Shown one piece after another: positions 1 through 6,586 of a stretch of 19,299 bases of DNA (position 1 is its first letter; every line of letters starts with the position of its first letter). The DNA is taken from assembly GCA_017354065.1 (NCBI GenBank), contig JAFMRN010000006.1, forward strand, positions 1 to 19,299, written 5' to 3'. Origin of the DNA: Solirubrobacterales bacterium (GTDB lineage: Bacteria; Actinomycetota; Thermoleophilia; Solirubrobacterales; Solirubrobacteraceae). The translations under genes were made by a program, and so were the position numbers. The notes beneath the pieces are model-generated. The model had not been told where the DNA came from, did not search any database, and saw nothing but the letters and a program-made list of their open reading frames with translations.

Positions 1-1321
1 CCCCACGGCCGAACAGCTTGTTGCGCAGCGTTCCCGGCGCGTACTCGGTCTTGTATAGACCGCGGCGCTGAAGCTCGGGCACTATGTGGTCCACGACGTC
101 CTCGAACGTGCCTGGCGTGATCGCATAGGGCAGGTTGAACCCGTCTATGTCGGTCTCCTCGACCCAGCTCTGGAGCTCGTCCGCGACTTCCGCCGGCGAG
201 CCAACAGCCAGCGCGCCCATGCCGCCGATCCCGCCCCACCGGGCGATATCGCGGACTGTCCACTGCTTACCGGAGTCGTCGTGGGCCTGGAACGCGGCGA
301 CGGCCGACTGGATCGCGTTGGACTCGACGGCCCCGATCGGGTCGTCCAGGTCATAGGCGCTGAGATCGACACCCATCCAGCCGGACATGAACACCAGCGC
401 GCCCTCATCGCTGGTCAGCGCGCGCAGGCGCTCGTGCTTTGCCTGCGCCTCAGCCGCGGTCTCCCCCGTGATCACGGTCAGCATTTGAAAGACCTTGATC
501 GACTGCGGGTCGCGGCCGCGTTCGGCCAGCCCCTCACGAATCTTGCGCACGTTCTGGGCCGCGACCTCCCTGCTGGGAGAGGCTATGAAGATGGCCTCGG
601 CGTGATCGATCGCGAACTTCAGGCCACGCGGTGAGCTGCCCGCCTGGTAGATGAACGGCGTGCGCTGGGGCGAGGGTTCACACAGATGGATCGCGTCAAC
701 GTCGAAGTACCGCCCGTGGTGAGAGATCTCATGCACCTTTCCCGGCTCGACGAACACCCCCCGTTCCGCGTCGCGCACCACGGCGTCGTCCTCCCAGGAG
801 CCCTCCCACAGCTTGTAGGTGACTTCCATGTACTCGTCGGCGTGGTCATAGCGCGCGTCATGGGCGGTGTGCTCGCTCTCACCCATCGCCCGTGCGACGG
901 ACGGCAGGTAACCGGTCACCACGTTCCAGGCGAAGCGTCCGTTGGTGAGGTGATCAAGCGTCGAGACCCGGCGCGCGTATGGAAACGGGTGCTCAAATGC
1001 GGTCCCGACAGTGACACCAAAGCCGAGATGCTCGGTCACGGCGGCCATCGCCGACACCAACAGCACCGGGTCGTTCACCGGGATCTGATTGGTGTTCCGC
1101 AACGCGGCGTCACGGTTTCCGCCATATACGTCATAGAGACCCAGGACGTCGGCGATGAAGATCCCGTCAAACAGCCCGCGCTCCAGCGTCCGCGCCAGGC
1201 CGGTCCAGTAGTCGATCGTCTTGTACCGCCAGGACTGGTCTTGAGGGTGGCGCCAGAGGCCTGGCGACTGGTGGGCGACGCAGTTCATGTCGAACGCGTT
1301 CAGACGGATCTCCTTGGGCAT
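1..1321 (-). CDS. LLM-class flavin-dependent monooxygenase, NtaA/SnaA/DszA family (3' end off window)
   Basis: Reading the minus strand from the ATG at 1321 gives 440 codons with no stop before the window edge, so the C-terminus is missing. From the usual family length (about 440-460 residues) only a short piece is probably lost. The protein opens MPKEIRLNAFDMNC, followed by GLWRHPQDQ and a WRYKTIDYWTGLARTLERG stretch typical of the nitrilotriacetate/pristinamycin IIA/dibenzothiophene-sulfone monooxygenase subgroup of bacterial luciferase-like TIM barrels. Other family blocks are GRFAWNVVTG (about 128-137), WEGSWEDDAVV (172-182), HHGRYFDVDA (201-210) and a late DGFNLPYAITPGTFEDV segment. Such enzymes use reduced FMN supplied by a separate reductase and O2 to oxidise small organosulfur, aminopolycarboxylate or similar substrates in the cytoplasm. 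The substrate cannot be read from the sequence and no flavin reductase is visible here. The GAGGG before the ATG abuts the start codon, so the ribosome site is poor. A palindrome lies just upstream. Confidence 0.93.
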   Translation of the reverse strand, partial: MPKEIRLNAFDMNCVAHQSPGLWRHPQDQSWRYKTIDYWTGLARTLERGLFDGIFIADVLGLYDVYGGNRDAALRNTNQIPVNDPVLLVSAMAAVTEHLGFGVTVGTAFEHPFPYARRVSTLDHLTNGRFAWNVVTGYLPSVARAMGESEHTAHDARYDHADEYMEVTYKLWEGSWEDDAVVRDAERGVFVEPGKVHEISHHGRYFDVDAIHLCEPSPQRTPFIYQAGSSPRGLKFAIDHAEAIFIASPSREVAAQNVRKIREGLAERGRDPQSIKVFQMLTVITGETAAEAQAKHERLRALTSDEGALVFMSGWMGVDLSAYDLDDPIGAVESNAIQSAVAAFQAHDDSGKQWTVRDIARWGGIGGMGALAVGSPAEVADELQSWVEETDIDGFNLPYAITPGTFEDVVDHIVPELQRRGLYKTEYAPGTLRNKLFGRG

Positions 1322-1340
1322 CCCTCAAGCGTAAAGGATT

Positions 1341-1368
1341 ACCGACTAACTCGATCGATCTAGTCGGT
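1341..1368. promoter_or_regulatory. 28-bp palindrome, candidate TetR-type operator
   Basis: Perfect 8-bp arms ACCGACTA (1341-1348) and TAGTCGGT (1361-1368) flank a 12-bp centre that itself contains CGATCG. The site sits 20 bp upstream of the monooxygenase ATG, where it would overlap the promoter of that gene. Arms of this size and spacing are what TetR-family dimers commonly bind. The cognate regulator is not in the window, so the assignment is inference. Confidence 0.5.
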
Positions 1369-1387
1369 TTTCTCCCCGGCTGAAGAC

Positions 1388-1417
1388 CCGGCCCGGGGCT
1401 TTGGGCACCCGGGCCGG
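1388..1417 (-). terminator. Strong GC hairpin after the YegP-like gene
   Basis: A perfect 10-bp stem CCGGCCCGGG (1388-1397) / CCCGGGCCGG (1408-1417) with a 10-nt loop begins 10 nt past the stop codon of the minus-strand YegP-like gene. There is no T-run on either strand, so it would be a GC-only (I-shaped) terminator of the kind often proposed in actinobacteria. It would insulate the monooxygenase gene from read-through. Confidence 0.55.
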
Positions 1418-1427
1418 CCAATCGTCG

Positions 1428-1613
1428 CTATGACTCCGCGTCGACGATCTCAGCCGTCGCGGCGTGCTCTTTGACGCCTTCTGCCGCGCGCTTGGCGTTG
1501 GCGTGGGAAGAGAAGCCCTCACCCGAGGTCGCAGTCGTCTGACCGTTGGAGGACACCAACCGCCAGCGGTAGTGACCGCCCTTATCCGGGTAGATCTCAA
1601 ACTTCGCTGCCAT
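1428..1613 (-). CDS. YegP/DUF1508 family small protein
   Basis: This 61-residue protein starts MAAKFEIYPDKGGHYRWRL and continues SSNGQTTATSGEGFSSHANAKR, which is the whole of the single DUF1508 (YegP) repeat: a short beta-strand/helix unit with the FEIY...YRWRL...NGQ..A.SGEGF pattern. E. coli YegP carries two repeats; one-repeat versions of about 60 residues are common. The molecular role is not known; the family is cytoplasmic. I chose the ATG at 1613 because AGAGGAG lies 5 nt upstream (1619-1625) and the protein aligns from its first residues. A longer in-frame reading would run into the divergent protease gene. The gene stands alone, divergent from the FtsH-like gene and followed by a strong hairpin. 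Confidence 0.9.
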   Translation of the reverse strand: MAAKFEIYPDKGGHYRWRLVSSNGQTTATSGEGFSSHANAKRAAEGVKEHAATAEIVDAES

Positions 1614-1618
1614 GCTCA

Positions 1619-1625
1619 CTCCTCT
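1619..1625 (-). promoter_or_regulatory. Ribosome binding site of the YegP-like gene
   Basis: AGAGGAG on the minus strand, 5 nt before the ATG at 1613. It decides the start of this small gene against a longer upstream in-frame reading. Confidence 0.75.
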
Positions 1626-1643
1626 GCTCGGAATTCCTAGCCG

Positions 1644-1669
1644 GCCCGCCGCGAACGCCGCGGGCGGGC
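1644..1669. repeat. GC-rich inverted repeat in the divergent intergenic region
   Basis: GCCCGC (1644-1649) pairs with GCGGGC (1664-1669), and CGCG (1650-1653) with CGCG (1659-1662), giving a 10-bp stem with one bulged G and a 5-nt loop. A separate perfect 10-bp palindrome, GCCCGCGGGC, lies at 1679-1688. Both are between divergent genes, so they are not in a terminator position. They would be in the leader of the YegP-like gene or the promoter region of the protease. Function unknown. Confidence 0.4.
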
Positions 1670-1709
1670 TTAAACCTAGCCCGCGGGCCCGACGCGGGTG
1701 ACCGTACCC

Positions 1710-1775
1710 CTCCCAGTACTTATGAAACCGATAGAAATGCCTGGGAGATCGGGGGTTTGGCTCTGTACCCTGGGA
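1710..1775 (+). promoter_or_regulatory. Leader with alternative hairpins over the protease start region
   Basis: CTCCCAG (1710-1716) is the exact reverse complement of CTGGGAG (1741-1747), which contains the GGAG that would serve a TTG start at 1757. The same left arm can pair by 6 bp with CTGGGA (1770-1775), which lies just before the ATG at 1781. If the transcript begins upstream of 1710, either pairing would bury a ribosome site. The transcription start is not known, so this is a structural observation only. Confidence 0.3.
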
Positions 1776-1780
1776 CACGG

Positions 1781-4294
1781 ATGTCGTACGCCGAGGAGAC
1801 CACCGGCTTCCACGCCGGCGCAGCTGAGCAGGCATCACTGGCCCGGGAGTGGCGCTCACTGACCCGCGCCGCGACGATCGTCGCGCTGCTGACATCGCCT
1901 GCCTTCTTCCTGGCTATGCGTGCCTCCCACGTCTCCGTCGGGCCCGCGCTCGCACTGACCGCGGTGGCGGTGCTGCTGTTCCGCGGTCTGATCGAGGTGA
2001 CGGTCCGGAAGTTCATCCCCTGGCCGTCGCTGCTCGGCGCCCAGCAGGAGCTGAAGGAAGAGGACATCATCGCGCGGCGCCGCTGGTGGTTCTGGCGCGG
2101 CAAGTTCCGCCGCCTGCCGATGTGGATCGCGGCGATCTTCGTGGTGCTGGCGCTGTGCCAGTTGCTGTTTGCGATTAGCGGCGTGTCGGCTCCGTTCTTC
2201 AACCCGTTCCCGGGGCTGAAGACGATCTTCCCGCCGGATGAGCTGCCCCAGTTCGCCATGCAGTTCCTGATGCTGCCGCTGTTCCTGCTGATGAACGTGG
2301 TGCTGTTGCTCGGGCCGTTCGCGTTCATGTCGTTCCGCTCGATCAAGAGCTATGAGCCGGGTGACGCGAGCTGGGGCGTGAAGCTCGACCACGTGCGCGG
2401 CCAGGCGGAGGCCAAGGAGGAGATCTCGCGCGTGATCACGCTGTGGCAGTCCGGTGAGGCCTTTGAGCAGGCCGGCGGCAAGCGTGAGCGCGGGCTGCTG
2501 TTCCTCGGTGCTCCCGGCACCGGCAAGACGATGATCTCCAAGGCGATCGCCACCTCCTTCAACTGCCCGTTCGTGACGATCCCCGGGTCGGGGTTCGCCC
2601 AGATGTTTATCGGCATGGACGTGATCACCGTGCAGCTGATGGCCTGGAAGGCGCGCCGGCTGGCACGCAAGTGGGGCGGCCAGTGCATCGTCTTCATCGA
2701 TGAGATTGACGCGGTCGGGATGCGCCGCAACGCGCTGGGGGCCACCAACACGCCCGCGCTCCCCCAGTCCTCCGCCGACTTCAACTTCTATGGCCCCCAC
2801 GGCGCGCGCACACCGACGGGCGACGTGATCATCGAGAACCGCCGCTGGCGTGACCAGCTGTTCGCCCAGCGCGACCGCGAGCTGCCACCGCCCCCGGGAC
2901 TGCTGGCGCGCGCCGCGAGCCGCGTCTCGGCCGTGGTGCCGGGCGGTATGTTCGGCGGCGGCGGCCAGGCGCTGAACTCGCTGCTGGTCGTGATGGACGG
3001 CATGAACGAGCCGCCGGCATTCCAGAAGTGGCGCACGAACAAGATCAACACGTGGCTTGACGCGCTGTTCGTCGTCCCCCAGCGGATCGGCAAGGTCAAG
3101 CTGCGGCTCCCGCCGGCCAAGCCGCGCAAGGAGGAGATCCACTTCATCGGCGCCTGCAACGTGCCGATTGACGCGCTTGACCCGGCACTGACGCGGCCCG
3201 GGCGCATGGGCCGCCATATCTGGTTCCGGACACCGACCAAGCACGACCGCAAGGACATCTTCGACCTGTACTTGTCAAAGGTCGCCCACGAGCCCGACAT
3301 GGACACCGACCACGGCCGCGACGAGCTGGCGCGCGTGACCAGCGGCTACTCACCGTCGATGATCGAGCAGGCCTGCTCAATGGCGCTGACGATCGCGCAC
3401 GCGGAGGGCCGGCCCGTGTTCGCGCGGCGCGACATCCTCGACGCGATGACGACGGTCGAGTCCGGCACGGCCACCAACATCGAGTACATCGATCAGGAGA
3501 CCCGCGCCGTGGCGATCCATGAGGCCGGGCACGCGGCCACCGGCCACGTCTACATGGGCTCTGAGTACGACTCCGTCCGGCTGTCGATCAAGATGCGCGG
3601 CAGCTCGCTCGGCCACTACCAGAGCATGGAGAAGGATGAGCGCTTCTCCCAGTTCCGCTCCAGCGTCGTCGGCGAGCTGATCATGACGCTCGGCGCGATG
3701 GCCTCCGAGCACGTCTTCTACGGCGAGAACTCCCAGGGTGTATCCGGCGATCTGATGTCGGCGACCAACACCGCCGCGGCGATGGTCGGGATCTGGGGCA
3801 TGGGCCCGGATCCGGTCGCGATCGACGCACGCCCCCAGGAGGACAAGAGCACCGCCCAGCTGGCATCCGCGCTGCGCTCCTCACCGCGCGCGCGGCTCGG
3901 CACGGGGCTGCTGTCCGGCGGCAGCTCCAACGGCCACTCTGACAACGGCAAGGAACTTGAGGAACAGCGCCGCGGAGTCGAGGACCGCCTGGCCCGGATC
4001 GGCTCCCAGATCATGAACCGCGTGTCCGGCGACAGCCCGATGCAGTCCAACCCGGTCGCCGACATCCTCCGCAGCGAGGACAAGCGCCGGTCCGCGGCGA
4101 TCCTGCTGGGCCAGGCCTATGTGACCGCCTACTGCCTGATCGTCTCCAACAAGGACAAGATCGAGAAGATCGCCGAGACCTTGATGGCGGAGAAGGAGAT
4201 CTACGGCGACGACGTCACGAACCTGCTCTCCAGCGTCGGCCTGAAGCGGCCCGAGATCAACCTCGCCGACGATTCCACATGGCCGAAGATCTAA
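1781..4294 (+). CDS. Divergent FtsH-like membrane AAA+ zinc metalloprotease
   Basis: 837 residues from the ATG at 1781. A TTG at 1757, with GGAG 9 nt upstream, would add eight residues and cannot be excluded. Four hydrophobic segments (about 28-48, 53-73, 113-135 and 157-183) precede an AAA+ module with Walker A GAPGTGKT (243-250), pore-loop-like FAQMFIGMD, Walker B CIVFIDEIDA (302-311), sensor-1 GACN and second-region LDPALTRPGRMGRH (466-479). The protease part has HEAGH (580-584), with SGDLMSAT supplying the expected third zinc ligand Asp657. Canonical FtsH degrades membrane and misfolded cytosolic proteins as a hexamer. Here all catalytic residues are present. However, there are about 70 extra residues after Walker B and about 40 more before sensor 1, an Arg/Gly/Ser-rich linker after the zinc site, four rather than two membrane helices, and almost no extracytoplasmic domain. 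It is probably a paralogue of housekeeping FtsH. It overlaps the next gene. Confidence 0.9.
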   Translation: MSYAEETTGFHAGAAEQASLAREWRSLTRAATIVALLTSPAFFLAMRASHVSVGPALALTAVAVLLFRGLIEVTVRKFIPWPSLLGAQQELKEEDIIARRRWWFWRGKFRRLPMWIAAIFVVLALCQLLFAISGVSAPFFNPFPGLKTIFPPDELPQFAMQFLMLPLFLLMNVVLLLGPFAFMSFRSIKSYEPGDASWGVKLDHVRGQAEAKEEISRVITLWQSGEAFEQAGGKRERGLLFLGAPGTGKTMISKAIATSFNCPFVTIPGSGFAQMFIGMDVITVQLMAWKARRLARKWGGQCIVFIDEIDAVGMRRNALGATNTPALPQSSADFNFYGPHGARTPTGDVIIENRRWRDQLFAQRDRELPPPPGLLARAASRVSAVVPGGMFGGGGQALNSLLVVMDGMNEPPAFQKWRTNKINTWLDALFVVPQRIGKVKLRLPPAKPRKEEIHFIGACNVPIDALDPALTRPGRMGRHIWFRTPTKHDRKDIFDLYLSKVAHEPDMDTDHGRDELARVTSGYSPSMIEQACSMALTIAHAEGRPVFARRDILDAMTTVESGTATNIEYIDQETRAVAIHEAGHAATGHVYMGSEYDSVRLSIKMRGSSLGHYQSMEKDERFSQFRSSVVGELIMTLGAMASEHVFYGENSQGVSGDLMSATNTAAAMVGIWGMGPDPVAIDARPQEDKSTAQLASALRSSPRARLGTGLLSGGSSNGHSDNGKELEEQRRGVEDRLARIGSQIMNRVSGDSPMQSNPVADILRSEDKRRSAAILLGQAYVTAYCLIVSNKDKIEKIAETLMAEKEIYGDDVTNLLSSVGLKRPEINLADDSTWPKI

Positions 4295-5115
4295 GTCAGC
4301 TGCCCCGCTCCCCCCACGCCGACAAGTTCCGCCTGGCGCTTGCCGTGCTGGTCGGGATCTCGATCGGCGCGATCCTGATCGCGGTCGCGGTGCTGCTCTC
4401 TCACCACTCAAGCTCCACCGGCGCGGAGAACCAGGCAGGCGGCGAGCAATGGTCCTCATGGCAGCCGACCCGCGCCAACACGCAGTCGGACATCGCTGAC
4501 TACGTAGCGCCGTTCTACCGTCAGAACGGAACCCAGCAGCTTGCGGTGGTTACGCCGCTGAACATCGCCAGCATCAGCGCCAGCGGCACACCGTCGGGCA
4601 ACGGCATGGTGGTTGCCTTCAACGCCGCCGGCGGTGGCTCGGGGGCAAACTCCAAGCAGCAGCTCGGGATCCTGCCGGGCAAGAGCGTGGCCTACAACAT
4701 CTGCGGGCTCGGCGCCCACAACTGCCAGCTGGGCGGCACACCCAGCACCCTGCGGATGCTGTTGATGCGCCGTGAGGCGCTGGAGCTGTCGCTGTTCACG
4801 CTGAAGTACATGCCCAGCGCTGACAACGTGATCACGGTGCTGCCGCCGACCCAGCCGCCGAAGAAGAGCGGCGCCAAGCCGGTTACAACCGCTGTCGTGT
4901 TCGACCGCAAGGAGCTGTCCTCACTGCTGTCGACGCCACTTGACGACGTGCTCTCGCCGGAGGCCCCGCTGGTCTCCCAGCTGAAGCTGTGGAAGAACTC
5001 CGAAGAGGCCAGCGGCGTGTCCCAGCTGACCGCACGCGCGCTGTTCTCCTCGAAGGTCGAACAGCAGCAGGACGGCACCAAGCTGCTGGTGCTCAACTCG
5101 CTGCCGCCGAGCTGA
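4279..5115 (+). CDS. Unrecognised single-pass membrane protein coupled to the FtsH-like gene
   Basis: I do not recognise the family. The 278-residue protein has a short charged N-terminus, one strong membrane helix (about 17-40, LALAVLVGISIGAILIAVAV) and about 235 residues that should lie outside the membrane. It starts Ser/Gly-rich. Around 85-165 it looks like a mixed alpha/beta fold, with a close cysteine pair (C142 and C149, in ICGLGAHNC) that could form a disulfide. A Pro/Lys-rich linker lies near 189-200. The ATG lies 16 nt inside the protease gene in another frame, with no good ribosome site, which implies translational coupling. The absence of a lipobox or cleavage site favours an anchored protein. 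Context suggests a partner, adaptor or inhibitor of the FtsH-like protease, in the way HflK/HflC or YccA attend FtsH, but it resembles none of these. The link is inference from overlap alone. Confidence 0.85.
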   Translation: MAEDLSQLPRSPHADKFRLALAVLVGISIGAILIAVAVLLSHHSSSTGAENQAGGEQWSSWQPTRANTQSDIADYVAPFYRQNGTQQLAVVTPLNIASISASGTPSGNGMVVAFNAAGGGSGANSKQQLGILPGKSVAYNICGLGAHNCQLGGTPSTLRMLLMRREALELSLFTLKYMPSADNVITVLPPTQPPKKSGAKPVTTAVVFDRKELSSLLSTPLDDVLSPEAPLVSQLKLWKNSEEASGVSQLTARALFSSKVEQQQDGTKLLVLNSLPPS

Positions 5116-5136
5116 GCCCGACCGCCGAGCTAAGCC
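5104..5136 (+). repeat. 15-bp direct repeat that duplicates the stop codon in frame
   Basis: CCGCCGAGCTGAGCC (5104-5118) is repeated as CCGCCGAGCTAAGCC (5122-5136) with one change, at an 18-bp period. The period is a multiple of three, so the TGA stop of the membrane protein is followed six codons later by an in-frame TAA in the same context. The pattern suggests a small tandem duplication over the end of the gene. Confidence 0.6.
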
Positions 5137-5149
5137 ACGCGCGAGAAGA

Positions 5150-6571
5150 TCACTTCGCGTTCTTGGAGGCGCTCAGACGCGGGTAGTAGGAGCTTCCGGC
5201 GGTGCTGCCCCAGTCGTACTTGGGCTGCAGCTGGCAGGGGATGTTCCCGCCGCCGGTGCCCGAGCAGCTGGAGGCCTGATAGCCGCCGTTGCCGACGCGG
5301 CTGAGCTGGCCGGGCGCCGGGTAGGCGTTGGTCCGGACCGACGGGTTCTTGTGCGTCGCGCCGAACACTGAGTCGCTGCCGAGCGTGATCAGCGCGCGCA
5401 GGTAGTTCGCCTGGCCGGCCGGGAAGCCGAGCGCGTTGGAGGTCGTGCTGGCGGGCGCGGTCGCCTCCGATGATGCTGCAAGGTCGGACATGCCGGTCAC
5501 CATCTGCTGGCGGTACTTGGAGATCAGGTCGACCATCGGGATCACGTTGTTGGTGACCGGGACCAGCGGCTTGGTCACGCCTGGCAGCTCGTTCAGGAAC
5601 GTCGTGATCGCCGGGACGTCCTTGTTTGCGTTGCGCAGCACGCCCGGTGCCGTCTGGAGCAGGTTCACCAGCGGGCCGCTCAGCGAGTTCAGGTTCTCCA
5701 GCGCCGGAGCCACGATCGGCGTGACCGGCTTCAGAGCGTCCAGCGACGGCTTGGCCACCGCAAGCGTGCTGTTGACCTGGTTCAGTGTGGAGCGCACCTG
5801 CGTGAGGAACGCCGGCAGCGCGTTGACCGTGGCCGTCACATTGTGATCCTCGGCCGCGGTCGTGGACAGGACCTGGTTGCCGGAGTTGATCAGGGTGTCC
5901 AGCTGCGAGCCGCGCGCGGACACGGAATGCAGCACCGTGGAGGCGTTGTTGATCAGCCCCTTGATGTTGCCGGACTGGCCGTTCAGCACATCCGCCAGCT
6001 GCTGGAGCTCGGAGGACGCCGGCCCGAAGTTGCCCAGCGCGTCATTCAGGTCCTGGCCGCGCCCGTTCAACCCCTTGGCGGTACCTGCAAGCAGCCGCTG
6101 CAGGTCGGCCTGGACCGGCGGCGTGAAGTCGTTCAGGACCTGGTCGAGCTGTTGGGTCTGGGCGATGTGACCGGGCGGAAGCGTACCGCCGTCAGGCAGC
6201 TTCGCACTGCCGCCGTCACCGGTTGAGAGGTCGACATACCCCTCCCCCAGCAGCGTCTTCTGGCGCAGGATCGCCCTGGTGTCCTTGGGGATCGGCGAGT
6301 ACTGCTCGTTCAGGTCCATCGTCACTAGTGAGTTGCGTCCCTGCGCCTGGACGGCGGCGACTTTGCCGACGTTGACGCCGGAGATGCGCACGTCGGCGTT
6401 CGGCACCAGCTGGCCGGTCTCCTTGAACAGCGCCTTGATCTGGTAGCCCTTGGCCGACAGCGGCACGGTGCCGCCGAAGGCGACCCAAACGAAGATGATC
6501 AGCCCGATGCAGGACAGGCTGAAGAGCACCATCGCTGCGGTTGCTGATTTTTTCGGTGCTTGGGTTACCAC
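5150..6571 (-). CDS. MCE family protein, sixth of operon (MceF-like position)
   Basis: 473 residues from a GTG at 6571, supported by AAGGAGA at 6576-6582. After about 12 residues there is a membrane anchor (13-33). The MCE domain follows (about 41-118), with the family pattern of a compact beta fold: GQLVPNADVRISGVNVGKV, then ILRQKTLLGEGYVDLSTG. A long, mostly helical region (about 140-390) with many NxL/LxxL heptad-like stretches should extend as a coiled tube or needle. The C-terminal tail has a cysteine pair (CSGTGGGNIPC) and aromatic residues. MCE proteins bind and pass hydrophobic substrates such as lipids or sterols to the YrbE permease. This is the last gene of the operon, 15 nt after the fifth MCE gene, and it converges with the membrane protein gene at 5115. 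A Cys at 21 lies inside the membrane helix without a lipobox. Confidence 0.93.
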   Translation of the reverse strand: MVTQAPKKSATAAMVLFSLSCIGLIIFVWVAFGGTVPLSAKGYQIKALFKETGQLVPNADVRISGVNVGKVAAVQAQGRNSLVTMDLNEQYSPIPKDTRAILRQKTLLGEGYVDLSTGDGGSAKLPDGGTLPPGHIAQTQQLDQVLNDFTPPVQADLQRLLAGTAKGLNGRGQDLNDALGNFGPASSELQQLADVLNGQSGNIKGLINNASTVLHSVSARGSQLDTLINSGNQVLSTTAAEDHNVTATVNALPAFLTQVRSTLNQVNSTLAVAKPSLDALKPVTPIVAPALENLNSLSGPLVNLLQTAPGVLRNANKDVPAITTFLNELPGVTKPLVPVTNNVIPMVDLISKYRQQMVTGMSDLAASSEATAPASTTSNALGFPAGQANYLRALITLGSDSVFGATHKNPSVRTNAYPAPGQLSRVGNGGYQASSCSGTGGGNIPCQLQPKYDWGSTAGSSYYPRLSASKNAK

Positions 6572-6575
6572 TGGA

Positions 6576-6582
6576 TCTCCTT
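6576..6582 (-). promoter_or_regulatory. Ribosome binding site fixing the GTG start of the sixth MCE gene
   Basis: AAGGAGA on the minus strand, with 4 nt to the GTG at 6571 (AAGGAG core 5 nt away). Most genes in this operon start inside the previous stop codon, whereas this one has a 15-nt gap with its own clear site. Confidence 0.7.
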
Positions 6583-6586
6583 GCGG

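Noticed and set aside
1428..1895. 155-residue version of the YegP-like gene
   Set aside because: The extra N-terminus has no family match and runs into the divergent protease gene; the internal ATG at 1613 has a good ribosome site and matches the family start.
1856..3244. 462-codon minus-strand frame opposite the FtsH-like gene
   Set aside because: Product is a low-information His/Arg/Gln/Leu-rich sequence, and the opposite strand encodes intact AAA+ and zinc-protease motifs.
5137..5160. Hairpin between the two convergent genes (CGCGA 5140-5144 / TCGCG 5155-5159)
   Set aside because: Only 5 bp with a 10-nt loop, no T-run, and it includes the stop codon of the sixth MCE gene; too weak to call a terminator.
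6508..6513. Cys inside SLSC near the N-terminus of the sixth MCE protein as a lipoprotein site
   Set aside because: The residue three before the Cys is Ser rather than Leu/Val/Ile, and the Cys lies in the middle of the membrane helix.
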